Below are positions 1-9,853 of a stretch of DNA of 64,000 bases, piece after piece. Source of the stretch: Dipteris shenzhenensis. Its lineage: Eukaryota; Polypodiophyta; Polypodiopsida; Gleicheniales. The DNA is taken from the NCBI GenBank assembly GCA_047967505.1, contig CM106541.1. The stretch is one strand, 5' to 3'. The notes beneath the pieces were generated by a model. The model was given only the letters and a program-made list of their open reading frames with translations, ran no database searches and was not told the DNA's origin. Numbering within the stretch: position 1 is the stretch's first letter; the number at the start of each line of letters is the position of its first letter. The translations under genes and the position numbers were made by a program.

Positions 1-452
1 CAGCCCTTCTTGTATGGAGGGCCCACTAGTGCTAGAAAGTCCATTAAAGGCACCTCACATGGGGGAAAAAGCGCTTTAATGATGGAGAAAAGTAGTTAAA
101 GCTACCTTCATGTAAAAAGTAGCGTAAAAAGCAGGTTTAGCTTTTGTAAAAGCACAAGCTAGGTCAAGTCTATAAAAGAAGGGTCTCAAGGCTCCTAGAT
201 GGATGAAAGAGTTGTACTCAGCTTCATTTTCTATTGCAATAAAGACCTTCGGGGGGTCTAGCTCTTTTTTCTAGGCCCTAGTGTTGTGCGTGCAGCGTCT
301 TCTTCTCTCCCTCTATTCTATCGCGAAGAATCTTTGAGATAAGTGCTGCAGTTCTGATTTTCAGATTGCAGTTTGTGCTCTCTAGTTTCTATCACGAAGT
401 TCTTGTGAAATATTGCAAAAATATTGCGTGGAAGTGTTTGCTACTTGTGACA
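1..452 (+). repeat. 5' LTR (partial)
   Basis: It matches 2876-3354 almost base for base, apart from about 30 extra bases in the 3' copy near 3096-3126. A TATA box (TATAAAAG) lies at 171-178 and a polyadenylation signal (AATAAA) at 238-243, the usual U3/R arrangement. The LTR ends in TGACA at 452, two bases before the PBS. Confidence 0.85.
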
Positions 453-453
453 G

Positions 454-465
454 TGGTATCAGAGC
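454..465 (+). promoter_or_regulatory. Primer-binding site, initiator tRNA-Met type
   Basis: TGGTATCAGAGC is the standard plant retrotransposon PBS, complementary to the 3' end of initiator tRNA-Met. Its position just after the LTR fixes the element's orientation as plus. Confidence 0.88.
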
Positions 466-526
466 ATAGGATTTACATTTTCCTTGGTGGAAATGGTCCA
501 AGGCTAGCATGCAGCTGTGAATCAAG

Positions 527-705
527 GTGAGACGCACCTATTTTTGTATCAGTTCGAGTGCTGGAGGGTGAGGCGCACTAATTGTGACCTGATTCTTGCT
601 CGAGAAGGTGGGGCGCTTCTGTTTGTGAACTAATACACATCCATGAAGGTGGGGCACTCTTGTTTGGAGGCTCGTTGCAGCACTAGGAGTTGAGGCACAT
701 CTTTT
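527..705 (+). repeat. Five degenerate 41-bp tandem repeats in the retrotransposon leader
   Basis: A GTGRGGCGCACT-like motif recurs at 527, 568, 608, 649 and 690, a spacing of 40-41 bp. The intervening bases are T/G-rich and poorly conserved. It lies 60 bp after the PBS, where packaging or dimerisation signals of LTR elements usually are. No function can be read directly. Confidence 0.6.
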
Positions 706-2103
706 AGGAGGCACAAATTTGTCTTGGCCAGAGGTCTCTCCTCTCTCTGTTCCCATCGCCCTATCTCTTGGGCTGTTTTCTTCTCTTCTTTGTGATCTAT
801 CAAGTGGGAAAGACGTTCATCGTGTCATCATCTTTGGTGACATGCTTCCATTCTCTTGTTGAGAAACGCCTAAGCAAGATTGCGAAATGAAGGGGAGAAG
901 ATCCCAGGATGAGGATTCCTATCAAGAACTATTGGCTGAATTGGCAAAAGCAAGAAAGAACCACTTAGTGAAAGCTTGTCATTGGACAAAGTGCTTTTAG
1001 AGATGTTATGGGACATCTAAAGCTAAGTATTTCTTTTATGATTATGAAGTTTGATTTATCTTTATTTAAAGATCTAACCCTTGTATTCTGTTATAAGGAA
1101 AGAAGTGTGTTGTTTCCTTGATTGTTTTAGGAATCAATAGCCAGGCACACAAGGTACATGATTTTTATCATTCCACCGTTCTCTTATTGGGAATTGTGTA
1201 TTAAATAAACATAAGTTTTTATGAGGGCGCTTGATATATTCAAGAACCAGTTTTTGTAAATGATGACATGATTTGATTTGGTCACTATTGGTCCAATATT
1301 TTCTTTAGGATTCTATTATTCAATAGTTTCCATTGGGATTTGTTTTATACAAGAACTCTTATCGTTTCTCATGGATTATTATGGCCAAAGAGACAGAGTT
1401 TTTCAGTTCATCTGTCAGTTATATGTCCTTTTGAAAAGTTTGAGAACCCTTCAAGTTTTATGTTTGACCAGCACGGTAAGTGCTTGGTAGCAATATTTTT
1501 CATATATAAGGAAGCACCAGATCAATGAATAGAATTGTAGATATTCTCCAATATACAATTCTTACCAAAGGAACTTCGAAGTTGAGCTTTATAATTCTTG
1601 GAAGAGTATTGGGAGGATATGGAAAGATTCGAAGAAACAGTTTTATTAAGGCTAAGTATCTCTTTTACGTTGATAAAGTTTGCCTTATGAAGATCTAACC
1701 CTTGTATGGCATGGCAAGGAGAATAGTGGATTGTTTTCTTGAATTTGTTTCGTGGAAACACTACTCATAAATGAGAAGTCTTTAGAGCTTGATGCGCGCG
1801 AGTATCGGTACAAGTGATCATTGGCCAAGTGTTTACTTCTCTTATTTGGGAATCAAAGGTGGAGTTGCAGCTAAAGAAGTCGAGGGGAAAACAAAGCCCA
1901 TGGAAGAAGCAGCCCATCTTATTACGGAATTGTCGAGGTTATTTGTAAGGAAGATGATAAGCAGAGTATGGAAAAATTGATGGATTTCTATTATTAGAGT
2001 CTTATGATTGTTTTGGAACACTTTCCTTCCACCACCAGCATAAATAGCAAGAGTCAAGGCCTGTGAAAGGCAAGCCGTCAACTCCACTTGGAACAAGGGC
2101 ATG

Positions 2104-2275
2104 GATTTGCCAAGAAAAAGATGGGCCTATGGCTGCCCAGTGCTCTTAAAGAGCAGGAAACGCCAAGAAAAGAAGGGCCTATGGCTGGCCAATGCTCTTA
2201 AAGAGCAAGAAACGCCAAGAAAAAGAAGGGCCTATGGCTGCCCAGTGCTCTTAAAGAGCAGGAAATGCCAAAGAA
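2104..2275 (+). repeat. Three 52/53-bp tandem repeats with an internal palindrome
   Basis: The phrase GGGCCTATGGCTG starts at 2123, 2175 and 2228. Each unit contains TGCTCTTAAAGAGCA, a perfect 7-bp inverted repeat around one base. Copies differ by only a few bases, so the expansion is young or homogenised. One frame stays open through the array (2101-2397), but with non-multiple-of-three periods it reads the units in different frames and is unlikely to be coding. Confidence 0.8.
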
Positions 2276-2780
2276 AAGCAAGAATCTCCGTGCAAAAAGC
2301 AAGTGTTTTAGATACAGAAAGAGGGACGTGTGGCTGCCTAGTTCCCTGGAAGGTCAATCGGCCAAAAGGAGTAGAGAATGCCACAATACCGATCTAAGTC
2401 AAGGATCAGAAGCTACCAGATTCCAAGATCCACTTTAGGTGGAAGAGATGGAGGAGATCCTCCAATAAGAACAGACTGCGTACCGCACAGAGAAGAAAAG
2501 CACCCAGAGGCAAGTTTATATGTAGGTATTTTGCCAAGTACCTGAACTATTAGGCAATTGATGCCAAGAAAGAAGGTATCCTCAAGTTTTATAGTTGAAT
2601 CAAGAATCTTTTCAGTTGCGGACAATTGATTAGAAGCTGAGGGGATGTCACTAAATTGGTACTTCTCCCAAGACATAAAGAGAAATCTTTATTGGCAATT
2701 GCATTGATGATGGTTAAGAAAGTTGACTTTGGTTAACTAGAATAAGCTTTGTTTTACTTTTACTTTGCATTTGTAAATTG

Positions 2781-3354
2781 TGGGAATGCCCAGTCCAAGA
2801 TTAGAATGCAAAAAGGCCCTAAATTCAAGGCGCAAGTGCCAAAAAGGAGGTCCCACAAGGAAAAAATTAAAAAGGGTTATCCCTACTTGTATAGAGGGCC
2901 CACTAGTGCTAGAAAGTCCATTTAAAGGCAACCCACATGGGGGCAAAAGCGCTTTAATGATGGAGAAAAGCAATTAAAGCTGGCTTTATTATGTAAAAAG
3001 TAGCATAAAAAGCAGGTTTAGCTTTTGTAAAAGTCAAGTTTATAAAAGAAGGGCCTCAAGGCTCCTAGATGGATGGAAGAGTTGTACTCATCTTCATGCT
3101 CTTCTTAGAGCGAATTGTACAAAGTATTTTCTACTGCAATAAAGACCTTTGGGGGGTCCAACCCTTTTTTCTAGGCCTTAGTGTTGCGTGTGCGGCGTCT
3201 CCTTCTTCTCTCCCTCTATTCTATCACGAAGAATCTTTGAGATAAGTGCCGCAATTCTGATTTTCAGATTTCAGTTTGTGTTCTCCGGTTCTATCACGAA
3301 GTTCTTGTGAAATATTGCAAAAATATTGCATGGAAGTGTTTGCTACTTGTGACA
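2781..3354 (+). repeat. 3' LTR
   Basis: Homologous to 1-452. TATA box TATAAAAG at 3041-3048 and AATAAA at 3138-3143. The end TGACA at 3354 is certain from the alignment with the 5' LTR. The start is set at the TG of TGGGAATGCC, but it is uncertain because the 5' LTR start is outside the window and no clear polypurine tract precedes it. Confidence 0.78.
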
Positions 3355-3567
3355 GCGTTTCTCTGATCACTGTGACCTTCTTATGAGAGTTGTGCAACTA
3401 AAATGAGCCGATTTTTAAGTGTCTTATTTGTGATGAGGATCCATCTATTCTCTGAGCATTATTAAATTTCTACTAGTTGTGAGTGGTTAGGTAAGTTAAG
3501 GAATGGAGTTTCTTAAATTCTTTTTAAAAGGTCTTGTGATTGTTCTCCCACATGCCTTGGGCCATTT

Positions 3568-3598
<31 letters not shown>

Positions 3599-4162
3599 TG
3601 GGGGGGATATATGTGGCTATGTGGGAGCATATATTTGTATGATGTCTACTGTCATTGTTGGGCGCTTGTTCCTGTGGCGGATGAAGGGTGTTTTGATGGA
3701 TTTTATGCTTGTGGGCGACTACCATGGATTTAAGAACTCATTGCGTGTTTCAATTCTATGGTTTTCTTTGTCTGTTAATTATGGCTCTGCTACTATCTCT
3801 ATTTATGATTGGATACCGATGATAGAATTTTCCAGATAAACTTGTGATAATTGGAAAGCAATCCGTGAGTCTCAGCATATTAATACCATCTCATACAGAT
3901 AATCTAAGGAAATTTATAAGGAGCCCCCAAAAATGTGTAACCAAAGCTTAATCATGCCAATTAGTGGTTTGAATATTTTAAACATTCCTATAAAGATGGT
4001 GACCTAGGTGGGCTGAAATACTTAGTAATTAGAATAGAACTGCAGTTGTATGAATTCATTTTTAAAATGCAGGATTGTTTTCTGTAAATTTATAGTGCTA
4101 TTTGAAAAGGTATGTCTACTTTGGATATCGTTGATCATGCACCATTATGCTTTGTTCTGCAG
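3355..4162 (+). other. Unassigned, probably intronic DNA with a (GT)n tract
   Basis: There is no supported coding sequence. A GT dinucleotide run lies at 3571-3598, followed by a G run. The end of the stretch (T-rich, TTGTTCTGCAG at 4152-4162) is a good splice acceptor, so the right part is intron of the NPF-protein gene. The rest of that gene is presumably beyond the left edge. Confidence 0.5.
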
Positions 4163-4319
4163 TTTCCCAGTATGAGCCCATTGCAAGCAGCACTTCCAAG
4201 TTTGAACATGGGACCTGTGTCAGTGCCAGGGCCTGGAGTAGGTGGTCTTGGGCCTCAATGGACACAGGCGAACATGATGGTTCCTCCAGCAGCTTTATAT
4301 CCAGCTGCTGTTCCTTCAG
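4163..4319 (+). CDS. Internal exon of a Pro/Gly/Ser-rich protein with a C-terminal NPF motif
   Basis: The exon is bounded by an acceptor (CTGCAG before 4163) and a donor (GT at 4320-4321). It encodes 52 residues plus one base, beginning FPSMSPLQAALPSLNMGP and ending in PAAVPSG. It is rich in Pro, Gly, Met and Ala with no folded-domain look. The phase (one leftover base) fits the next exon at 7226 exactly. Composition and layout resemble the disordered tails of plant ArfGAPs such as AGD14, or of epsin-like trafficking proteins. That family guess is weak, because no catalytic domain lies in the window. Confidence 0.72.
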
Positions 4320-5276
4320 GTGATAATCTAGACCACCAGCTGTTAATAAAAAACTTTAGCAAAATTGTTCAGTTCACAAACAAGTGTTCTCCTGCATGAT
4401 TTTGGGTCTGCTTTGAAAGAGAATTTCACTAGTGTTTTTGTTATGGGCTCATCAGTTTTGAGATTGAAAACTAAGTGAAAGCTACTCTAACTATAATGGA
4501 GCATATATAGTATTTTTCGGACATAGTCCTCTCTTGGACTTACGTAGTTGAAAGATGTGTGAAATTTGAGGACAAAGTTTTCGAAGGAAAAACAATGATG
4601 ATGCCTGCCAAATGTTATCAATTCTCAATATACAGTTATCTTTTGAAGTTAGTTTTGTCGGCCCTATGATTTGTACAAAGTGTTTAAGACCACTTTTCTT
4701 TTTGACAAACTTACTACATATTTAAATGGATCACTGCTTGATTATTTATGATCTTTGTTGATTGGCTTTGTTAATGGTTTTCCAACTTCGTGGAATCTGG
4801 TAGATGATACACAGATACTTAATATGTAAAACTAATGTGTAGTAGATGTTCTATTAGCAAGTTTATCTATCAGGCGATTACTGGGCATTGGAAAGGCAAC
4901 TTATTAACCAGGTAGGAAATAGGCAGCTATACATTTATATGCAAATTTATTGAATGCACATTATTGCAATACAATTAACTGTTGAAGGCAATGACTCGAT
5001 CATGAATTGAGAATTGCCAAACCGGGTCAATTCCGTAGGTGTGCTTAAGGTTAGGTGATGAAAAACCACACGGCCTTAACAGTGTGATCCATTGGCCTCT
5101 TCTGGTATGTTTATCAAGATGCTCTGAGCATAATTGTTTTCTTGTGCTTGTGTTGGTGTTTAATTTGTTGTCTTATATGTACGTTGGTTTATCTTTGTTT
5201 CCTTGTGCTAGCACATTAATTCTTCTTCTTTCTCCTTGCAAAAATTTTGAGGGTTAAGTTGGATTGCGATAAAAAT

Positions 5277-5348
5277 TTGTTTGTAGTCCAACGGTTAGGA
5301 TAATTGCCTTCCAAGCAATAGACCCGGGTTCGACTCCCGGCAGACGCA
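5277..5348 (+). tRNA. tRNA-Gly(UCC), probably a decayed or chimeric copy
   Basis: D arm, anticodon arm (loop CTTCCAA, anticodon TCC at 5310-5312), variable region and T arm (TTCGACT loop) all match a plant tRNA-Gly(UCC). The 3' acceptor strand CAGACGC plus discriminator A is intact. The 5' acceptor strand is TTGTTTG where plant genes have GCGTCTG. This gives one mismatch (position 1) and two G-U pairs (positions 2 and 5), so the stem is weakened. No CAA motif or clear TATA precedes it, and the next TTTT tract is over 30 bases downstream. LINE sequence begins within about 20 bases of the 3' end. It could be a poorly functional gene or a tRNA captured during LINE reverse transcription. Confidence 0.75.
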
Positions 5349-6623
5349 TCAGCTTTATTTGTCTTGCACCAATTTGATTTTACAAGTGCTCCAGACTTTT
5401 TGTAGGGATAGCGGGCTGCAAGTAAATGTTGGAAAAACAAAGATGATGGCAGTTTGTACCAATCAGCCAGAACATCCCCTTGAGATCACCTTTGATGGAC
5501 AGATCATTGAGTATGTCAGCACCTTCAAATACTTAGGGATTGATATCCCGGCAGATGACAGATAGTGGCAATGTATACATTGAAGGATGGACACTGGTTG
5601 GGGGAAGTACTACCAGCTTGAGAATGATTGCAGGCACACCGACACTAGGAACTGGAAAATTCGAAATATATTGTTTGATGCATATGTAGTGCAGACAGTA
5701 TTATATGGAGTGGAAGTATGGGGAGGCACCATTTCAGCCTCTACATGGAATGACATTGAGAAAATGCAAAAAGCTTTCCTAAGGAGACACCTTGGTGTCA
5801 AACCCACTACTCCATACTCAATACTTCTGTTGGAAACGGGAAGAAGACCAATTGAATTTCATGCATTGATCAGAGTTATGCAATACCTAATAGAGATGCA
5901 GCAAATGCAACCTTATAGGCTGCCTCATAAAGCATGGAATGCCAGCACAAAGCTTTAAAAGAACTACAAAAGTAAGGTCATCTGCACAGGATGGGCAACC
6001 GACATAAGAAAATGGTTCAGCAGATGGAAAGTGGAAGCATATTTGATCATGCTGCCTGAAAGGGTCAACATGCAAGAGTTTCATCTCTCTTTACTGAGCA
6101 CTTTGCGGAATCACTGGTTGACAAATGAAAAGAGGGTAAAGCTGGAATATTACCAAGACAACATAAATCCCACATGTTGGTCTACATACATGTCCATAGA
6201 GACTCATGCTCAGTCTTATATTAGCACACCTATCCCCCTTCTATATCGCAGAAACATCGCCAGGTTCCATACCAGATCTCATACATTTGCCATTGAGCAG
6301 GGAGCTTGGATACACCAGTCTAGACATGCTAGAGTCTGTACCCTTTGTGACATGCAGACAGTTGAGACGGAGGCACATGTAGCTCTACAGTGCCCTCGAT
6401 AGCACATATCAGGGAGGACTACCAGCAGATACTGGGGGACTCCGCTAAGTTGACATCAGTTCTCTCCACTGCCTCTCCGGCAGCATTGGGATCTTTTGTC
6501 ACTCGTCTTTTTATCTGTCGTCAGTAACTCATAGACTCCTGACCTCTCTCCTTGAGGAGACTCTTTTTACATTGTATCGAGACGGGTCCCATGGGTCATT
6601 TTTGGCCCCCCGAGGACGCTAAT

Positions 6624-6672
<49 letters not shown>
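5349..6672 (+). mobile_element. 5'-truncated LINE: end of reverse transcriptase to 3' tail
   Basis: One frame runs from 5359 to 6402, interrupted only by nonsense codons at 5563 (TAG), 5581 (TGA) and 5956 (TAA), with no frameshift. It starts inside the reverse transcriptase just past the catalytic Asp pair (LQTFCRDSGLQVNVGKTKMM, then a STFKYLGI motif). It continues through the thumb (YGVEVWGGT) and ends in a Cys-His motif (CTLCDMQTVETEAHVALQC). About 220 bases of 3' UTR follow and end in AATAAA plus (CT)n. This C-terminal layout is that of non-LTR retrotransposons. The copy is dead: it has lost the endonuclease and most of the RT, and it carries stops. Confidence 0.88.
6626..6672 (+). repeat. 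(CT)n tract at the LINE 3' end
   Basis: About 23 CT units follow directly after the LINE 3' UTR (GGACGCTAATAAA), where a poly(A) tail would be expected. Confidence 0.9.
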
Positions 6673-6677
<5 letters not shown>

Positions 6678-7225
6678 CTCTATTTTTCCGCACATTTCTT
6701 CCTTTTTGCTTTCAAAGTTTTTGTTGTTTGGTTGCAATTTCAAAGCTTAGTAAGTATTGGGTTTACCCAAGAGATTCTAGAATCTTTCCAAACCCAAATG
6801 GCTGCGTATGGTTGGGTACTGATGAGAACACAAGTGTAGCTTTGCTTACTAAGTTCTTTTTCTTCTTTTTTGTTTTTCTCATTTACTCATTTCTTTTAAT
6901 TTTTCCTTCCTTTGCGCTTTTGCTTGTTCTAAAAAAAAATTATAATTTGTAAGATTGGATATATTCTAGTCTTATGAATGTACATCTTGGACAATATTCA
7001 TTTCGATTTTATGAAAGAAGTTGTCCATGGCTGGCTTTATCCTTTTTGCTCACAGTTTAGAATTCAGCTCTCTTAGAAAAGGTATGGTGCTTTTTGTAAG
7101 AAAATTTTATATCCATTGTTTAATCGGAATCTGGATGAATATGAGTCTGAGGTTGTAAGTACATTATTAACTGTGTCCTATGCCTTTGTACTTTTTATTG
7201 TTGCTTATCTTATCTAGTGTGGCAG

Positions 7226-7274
7226 GTGGACTCTTCATAGGTGGTCAAGTACCAAATATGATGCCTCAGACAAT
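7226..7274 (+). CDS. Small internal exon of the NPF-motif protein gene
   Basis: This 49-base exon lies between TGTGGCAG and GTAAGC. With one base carried in from 4319 it encodes G-GLFIGGQVPNMMPQT and leaves two bases (AT) that join the G at 7423 to give Met. The matching phase on both sides is strong support. It has the same Gly/Pro/Met-rich low-complexity character as its neighbours. Confidence 0.72.
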
Positions 7275-7422
7275 GTAAGCTATTTAAGTTCTACCTATTG
7301 CATAGGATCTCAGTTGAGATTTTCTTTCATGATCGGGGGAGTTTTTGGGAGGGGTTTTCTGAATTTACTAGATGTTTACTTGTCTCCATTGTCGATTATT
7401 GGATTTGGTGGACTTTGTGCAG

Positions 7423-7813
7423 GCGAGCAGGTCCAGTGGGGCATTCTATGGGAGTAGGCTTGCCTGGGAGCTACCCGACTGGACCTAAGCAAAGCATAGA
7501 GTCCTTTCTCCCTGTCCAAGGTCCACCCCAAGTTTCTTCTCAGAATTCATTTGGCACAGGGCAAGATCCGTCTTATGCTATGCAATGGAGTGGCCCTCGA
7601 GTGCCTTTCCAGAACACAATGGGACCATTGGGGGGGATGGCAGCAAGCTCAGATTTCTTATTTTCTGGTCAAGCAGGTCAGCGGCTTATATCTCAAAGCT
7701 CACTTGGATCATTAAGCAGTATTCCAGGCACAGAACCCCATTTCCCTGGTCAGGCTCCACCTCAGTTTCCTACACGCACGTCTTCGGGTCCTGTTGGCAA
7801 TCCATTCGGTTGA
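7423..7813 (+). CDS. Terminal exon of the NPF-motif protein gene
   Basis: Acceptor TTTGTGCAG precedes 7423 and the stop TGA is at 7811-7813. It encodes about 129 residues rich in Gly, Pro, Ser and Gln (RAGPVGHSMGVGLPGS at the start), with no folded domain, and ends VGNPFG. The terminal Asn-Pro-Phe is the classic ligand of EH domains in endocytic and vesicle-trafficking proteins. Together with the upstream exons it reads as the disordered tail of a trafficking adaptor. An AGD14-type ArfGAP is a possible identity, at low confidence. The catalytic part, if any, would lie left of the window. The intron 7275-7422 is an ordinary short one. Confidence 0.8.
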
Positions 7814-8620
7814 CTATTTTTTTTTCCTGGGTTTTGTTGAGATGGAAAACCACTTCCTGTTACTTGAGAAGATCTTTATCATGAATGGTGTAGAGGCGGC
7901 ACATTCTTTCCGCTGCTGGGAAGATCAAGGTTGAAAATTCATACGAGCCATTGGGATGTCCATATCTGTATTAAGGTGATCAGGTTTTATTATCTCCACA
8001 CACATCAGGAAGTCCTGATTATGTTTTTTGTGTGCTGCTGCTCAATAAGTTACGGGAGATGCACAATCATGCCTGCTTTTGCAGAATATTTGAAGATGTA
8101 GCTTGCTTATCAATGAGCAGTATCCTTATGAATTGGGCTTCTCATTGATATGTGAGACGGCATTGTATACAACAATAGGCTTGTGGTGCCAGCGGTCTTC
8201 ATGTACGATTTCTTTAGGTGGCTTCGAGGCAGTTTTACCCTATACAATTGTTTGGGTTGATAACTAAGCTACGGTTGTGAGGAACCTATATTATGAGAGG
8301 TGCTGCAGCAGCTAGAGAGACTTAGCAAAATTGTGTTAGGACTTGAATTCTGCCCTTTCAGTTGAGTCACTGGAATATTATGGCAGAAAGAGACGGCCAC
8401 CTCTTAGGATACTGATGGTTCAGATACCTTCCGTATGTACTTATTTTTTTGTAGTCATGCTTGTACACTGCTATTGTTCCCATGCTTTGCCTGAATAATG
8501 CATTACAGTTGGTTTTCAATGTGTCAAGAGGTTGCACATTGCTACGAGAGTTACATTGAATTGCCTTTCAAAGTGCGTTAAGGATGCAAGAGCAATACCT
8601 GCTTCTGTAGTGTAACAATA
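7814..8620 (+). other. Likely 3' UTR and downstream flank of the NPF-protein gene
   Basis: Non-coding and T-rich, with near-matches to polyadenylation signals (AATAATG near 8493) but no clean AATAAA. The true 3' end cannot be fixed. Confidence 0.4.
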
Positions 8621-9558
8621 GGGTTATCTAATGGCTGAGTTTGTTGAGCTTTACTGAGATAAGCTTACGCATTTCCCTGAATATGGATGTAATGTACTTC
8701 TGTTCTATTGACAATGTTTTTCTTTCTCGATAATGGAAGTGGACGGATTTTATTGCTTTAAATTCCATAGATTCCTGCTGAGCCTGCAAACAGTGTTCTA
8801 TTGTTCCTCTGGCTATGTTATGTTTCTTGTGTTTTGATGGCAACTCTCTACAAATGGTTCTATAATAGCTATTGACTTTTAGTGTTTATGGAAAAACTTC
8901 CCAGAGTTAATATGTTTTCTACTTATAGGAAGAACTGGGGTGGACATGGTGGCATGAACCTTTGCTTCTCTCTTTTTTCTGTAAACTGTTCTTAACAAGG
9001 AAAATAGAAAATAATGTGAATTGGCAATCACTGCTTTTTTTAGGGGGGGGGGGGGATTTACAGCTGAAAAATGCATGCAAGGGTTTTTTCTTAGTGCAGG
9101 ATCCATTGCTGACTGATGAAATCCAACCATTATAGTTGCGCAACTTTGAGTTATGCAGGGTGCCCTTGAGATCTATTCTGGGTTTTTGTGGTTGTTGCTC
9201 ACGATATGATATCAGGTTTGATATTTGGAGGAACAACATGAATTTCCTGTATTACTTTATCAGTCGAGTAATAGTGGATCTGTCTCTGGCACGAGTAAAT
9301 TGTTTGAATGAAAAGCTGTTTGTGAAAGCAAGACACAAAGAGGCTGTCATTGCACAAAGCTTCCGAACTTGTATCGTGCATTTGTTTTAAATGTATAAAT
9401 CATGTAGAGATGTTTTTTGCATTAACGGGAGTTCTGAATTTTCATTGTATCCAATCTTTTTTACAAATGACTTTGATTATTTCCTGTTTGAGGAAATGAA
9501 TTTACCAGGGCACTCATTATTGTGAAATTGTGTTTCTTTCCTCCCCACCACCCCCCAA
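8621..9558. other. Unassigned intergenic DNA
   Basis: No coding or element signature was recognised. A G run of about 11 lies near 9045-9055. Short ORFs on both strands overlap one another and show no family features. Confidence 0.4.
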
Positions 9559-9853
9559 ATGTTAGGGTTCAGCTTAAACCAATTAGGTGTGACCAGTGAA
9601 ATGCGTGTGACAACCTTGAGCTGGTGCAACAAATTGCACCTTCCAGACTGTCAATGGGCATCACTGGGTGATTTGTATAGCAAATTGCACCCCAAATGCT
9701 ATTGAAAAATGGTAGGGTTCAGCTTTACTTCTTCCAATTAGGTATGACCAGTAAATGTATGTGACAGCTTTGATTGTTATGTGGGTAGTATCTTGAGCTT
9801 GTGCAACAGATTGCACCTTTCAGACTGTCAATGGAAATGGCTGGGTTATTTTC
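9559..9853 (+). repeat. Imperfect direct repeat, two copies
   Basis: 9559-9674 and 9709-9853 share ATGKTAGGGTTCAGCTT, CAATTAGGTRTGACCAGT, GTGCAACARATTGCACCTT and CAGACTGTCAATGG in the same order. The second copy has about 30 extra bases. The GTGCAACARATTGCAC segment is itself a near-palindrome. Confidence 0.75.

Larger units (their letters stand above)
1..3354 (+). mobile_element. Coding-poor LTR retrotransposon, left end cut by the window
   Basis: Two closely similar LTRs (1-452, incomplete at the window edge, and about 2781-3354) enclose about 2.3 kb. A primer-binding site sits two bases after the first LTR. The internal region has no recognisable gag, protease, reverse transcriptase or integrase in any frame, only short ORFs and two blocks of tandem repeats. 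That makes it a non-autonomous element of the TRIM/LARD kind, which would depend on another element's enzymes. The internal region also carries a diverged duplication: 1021-1140 resembles 1651-1750. The 5' target-site duplication lies outside the window and could not be checked. Confidence 0.82.
4320..7225 (+). other. Intron (about 2.9 kb) carrying a tRNA-like sequence and a LINE
   Basis: It lies between the donor at 4320 and the acceptor AG at 7224-7225. The first 950 bases hold nothing recognisable. The middle carries the tRNA-Gly-like sequence and the truncated LINE. 6673-7225 is T-rich intron DNA with nothing recognisable. Confidence 0.65.

Noticed and set aside
2101-2397. 98-codon repeat ORF in the LTR element
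   Set aside because: 52/53-bp units shift frame between copies, so the translated units differ; open by composition rather than coding.
3503-3839. ORFs with Cys-Val runs
   Set aside because: Driven by the (GT)n tract and not bounded by splice sites of the neighbouring gene.
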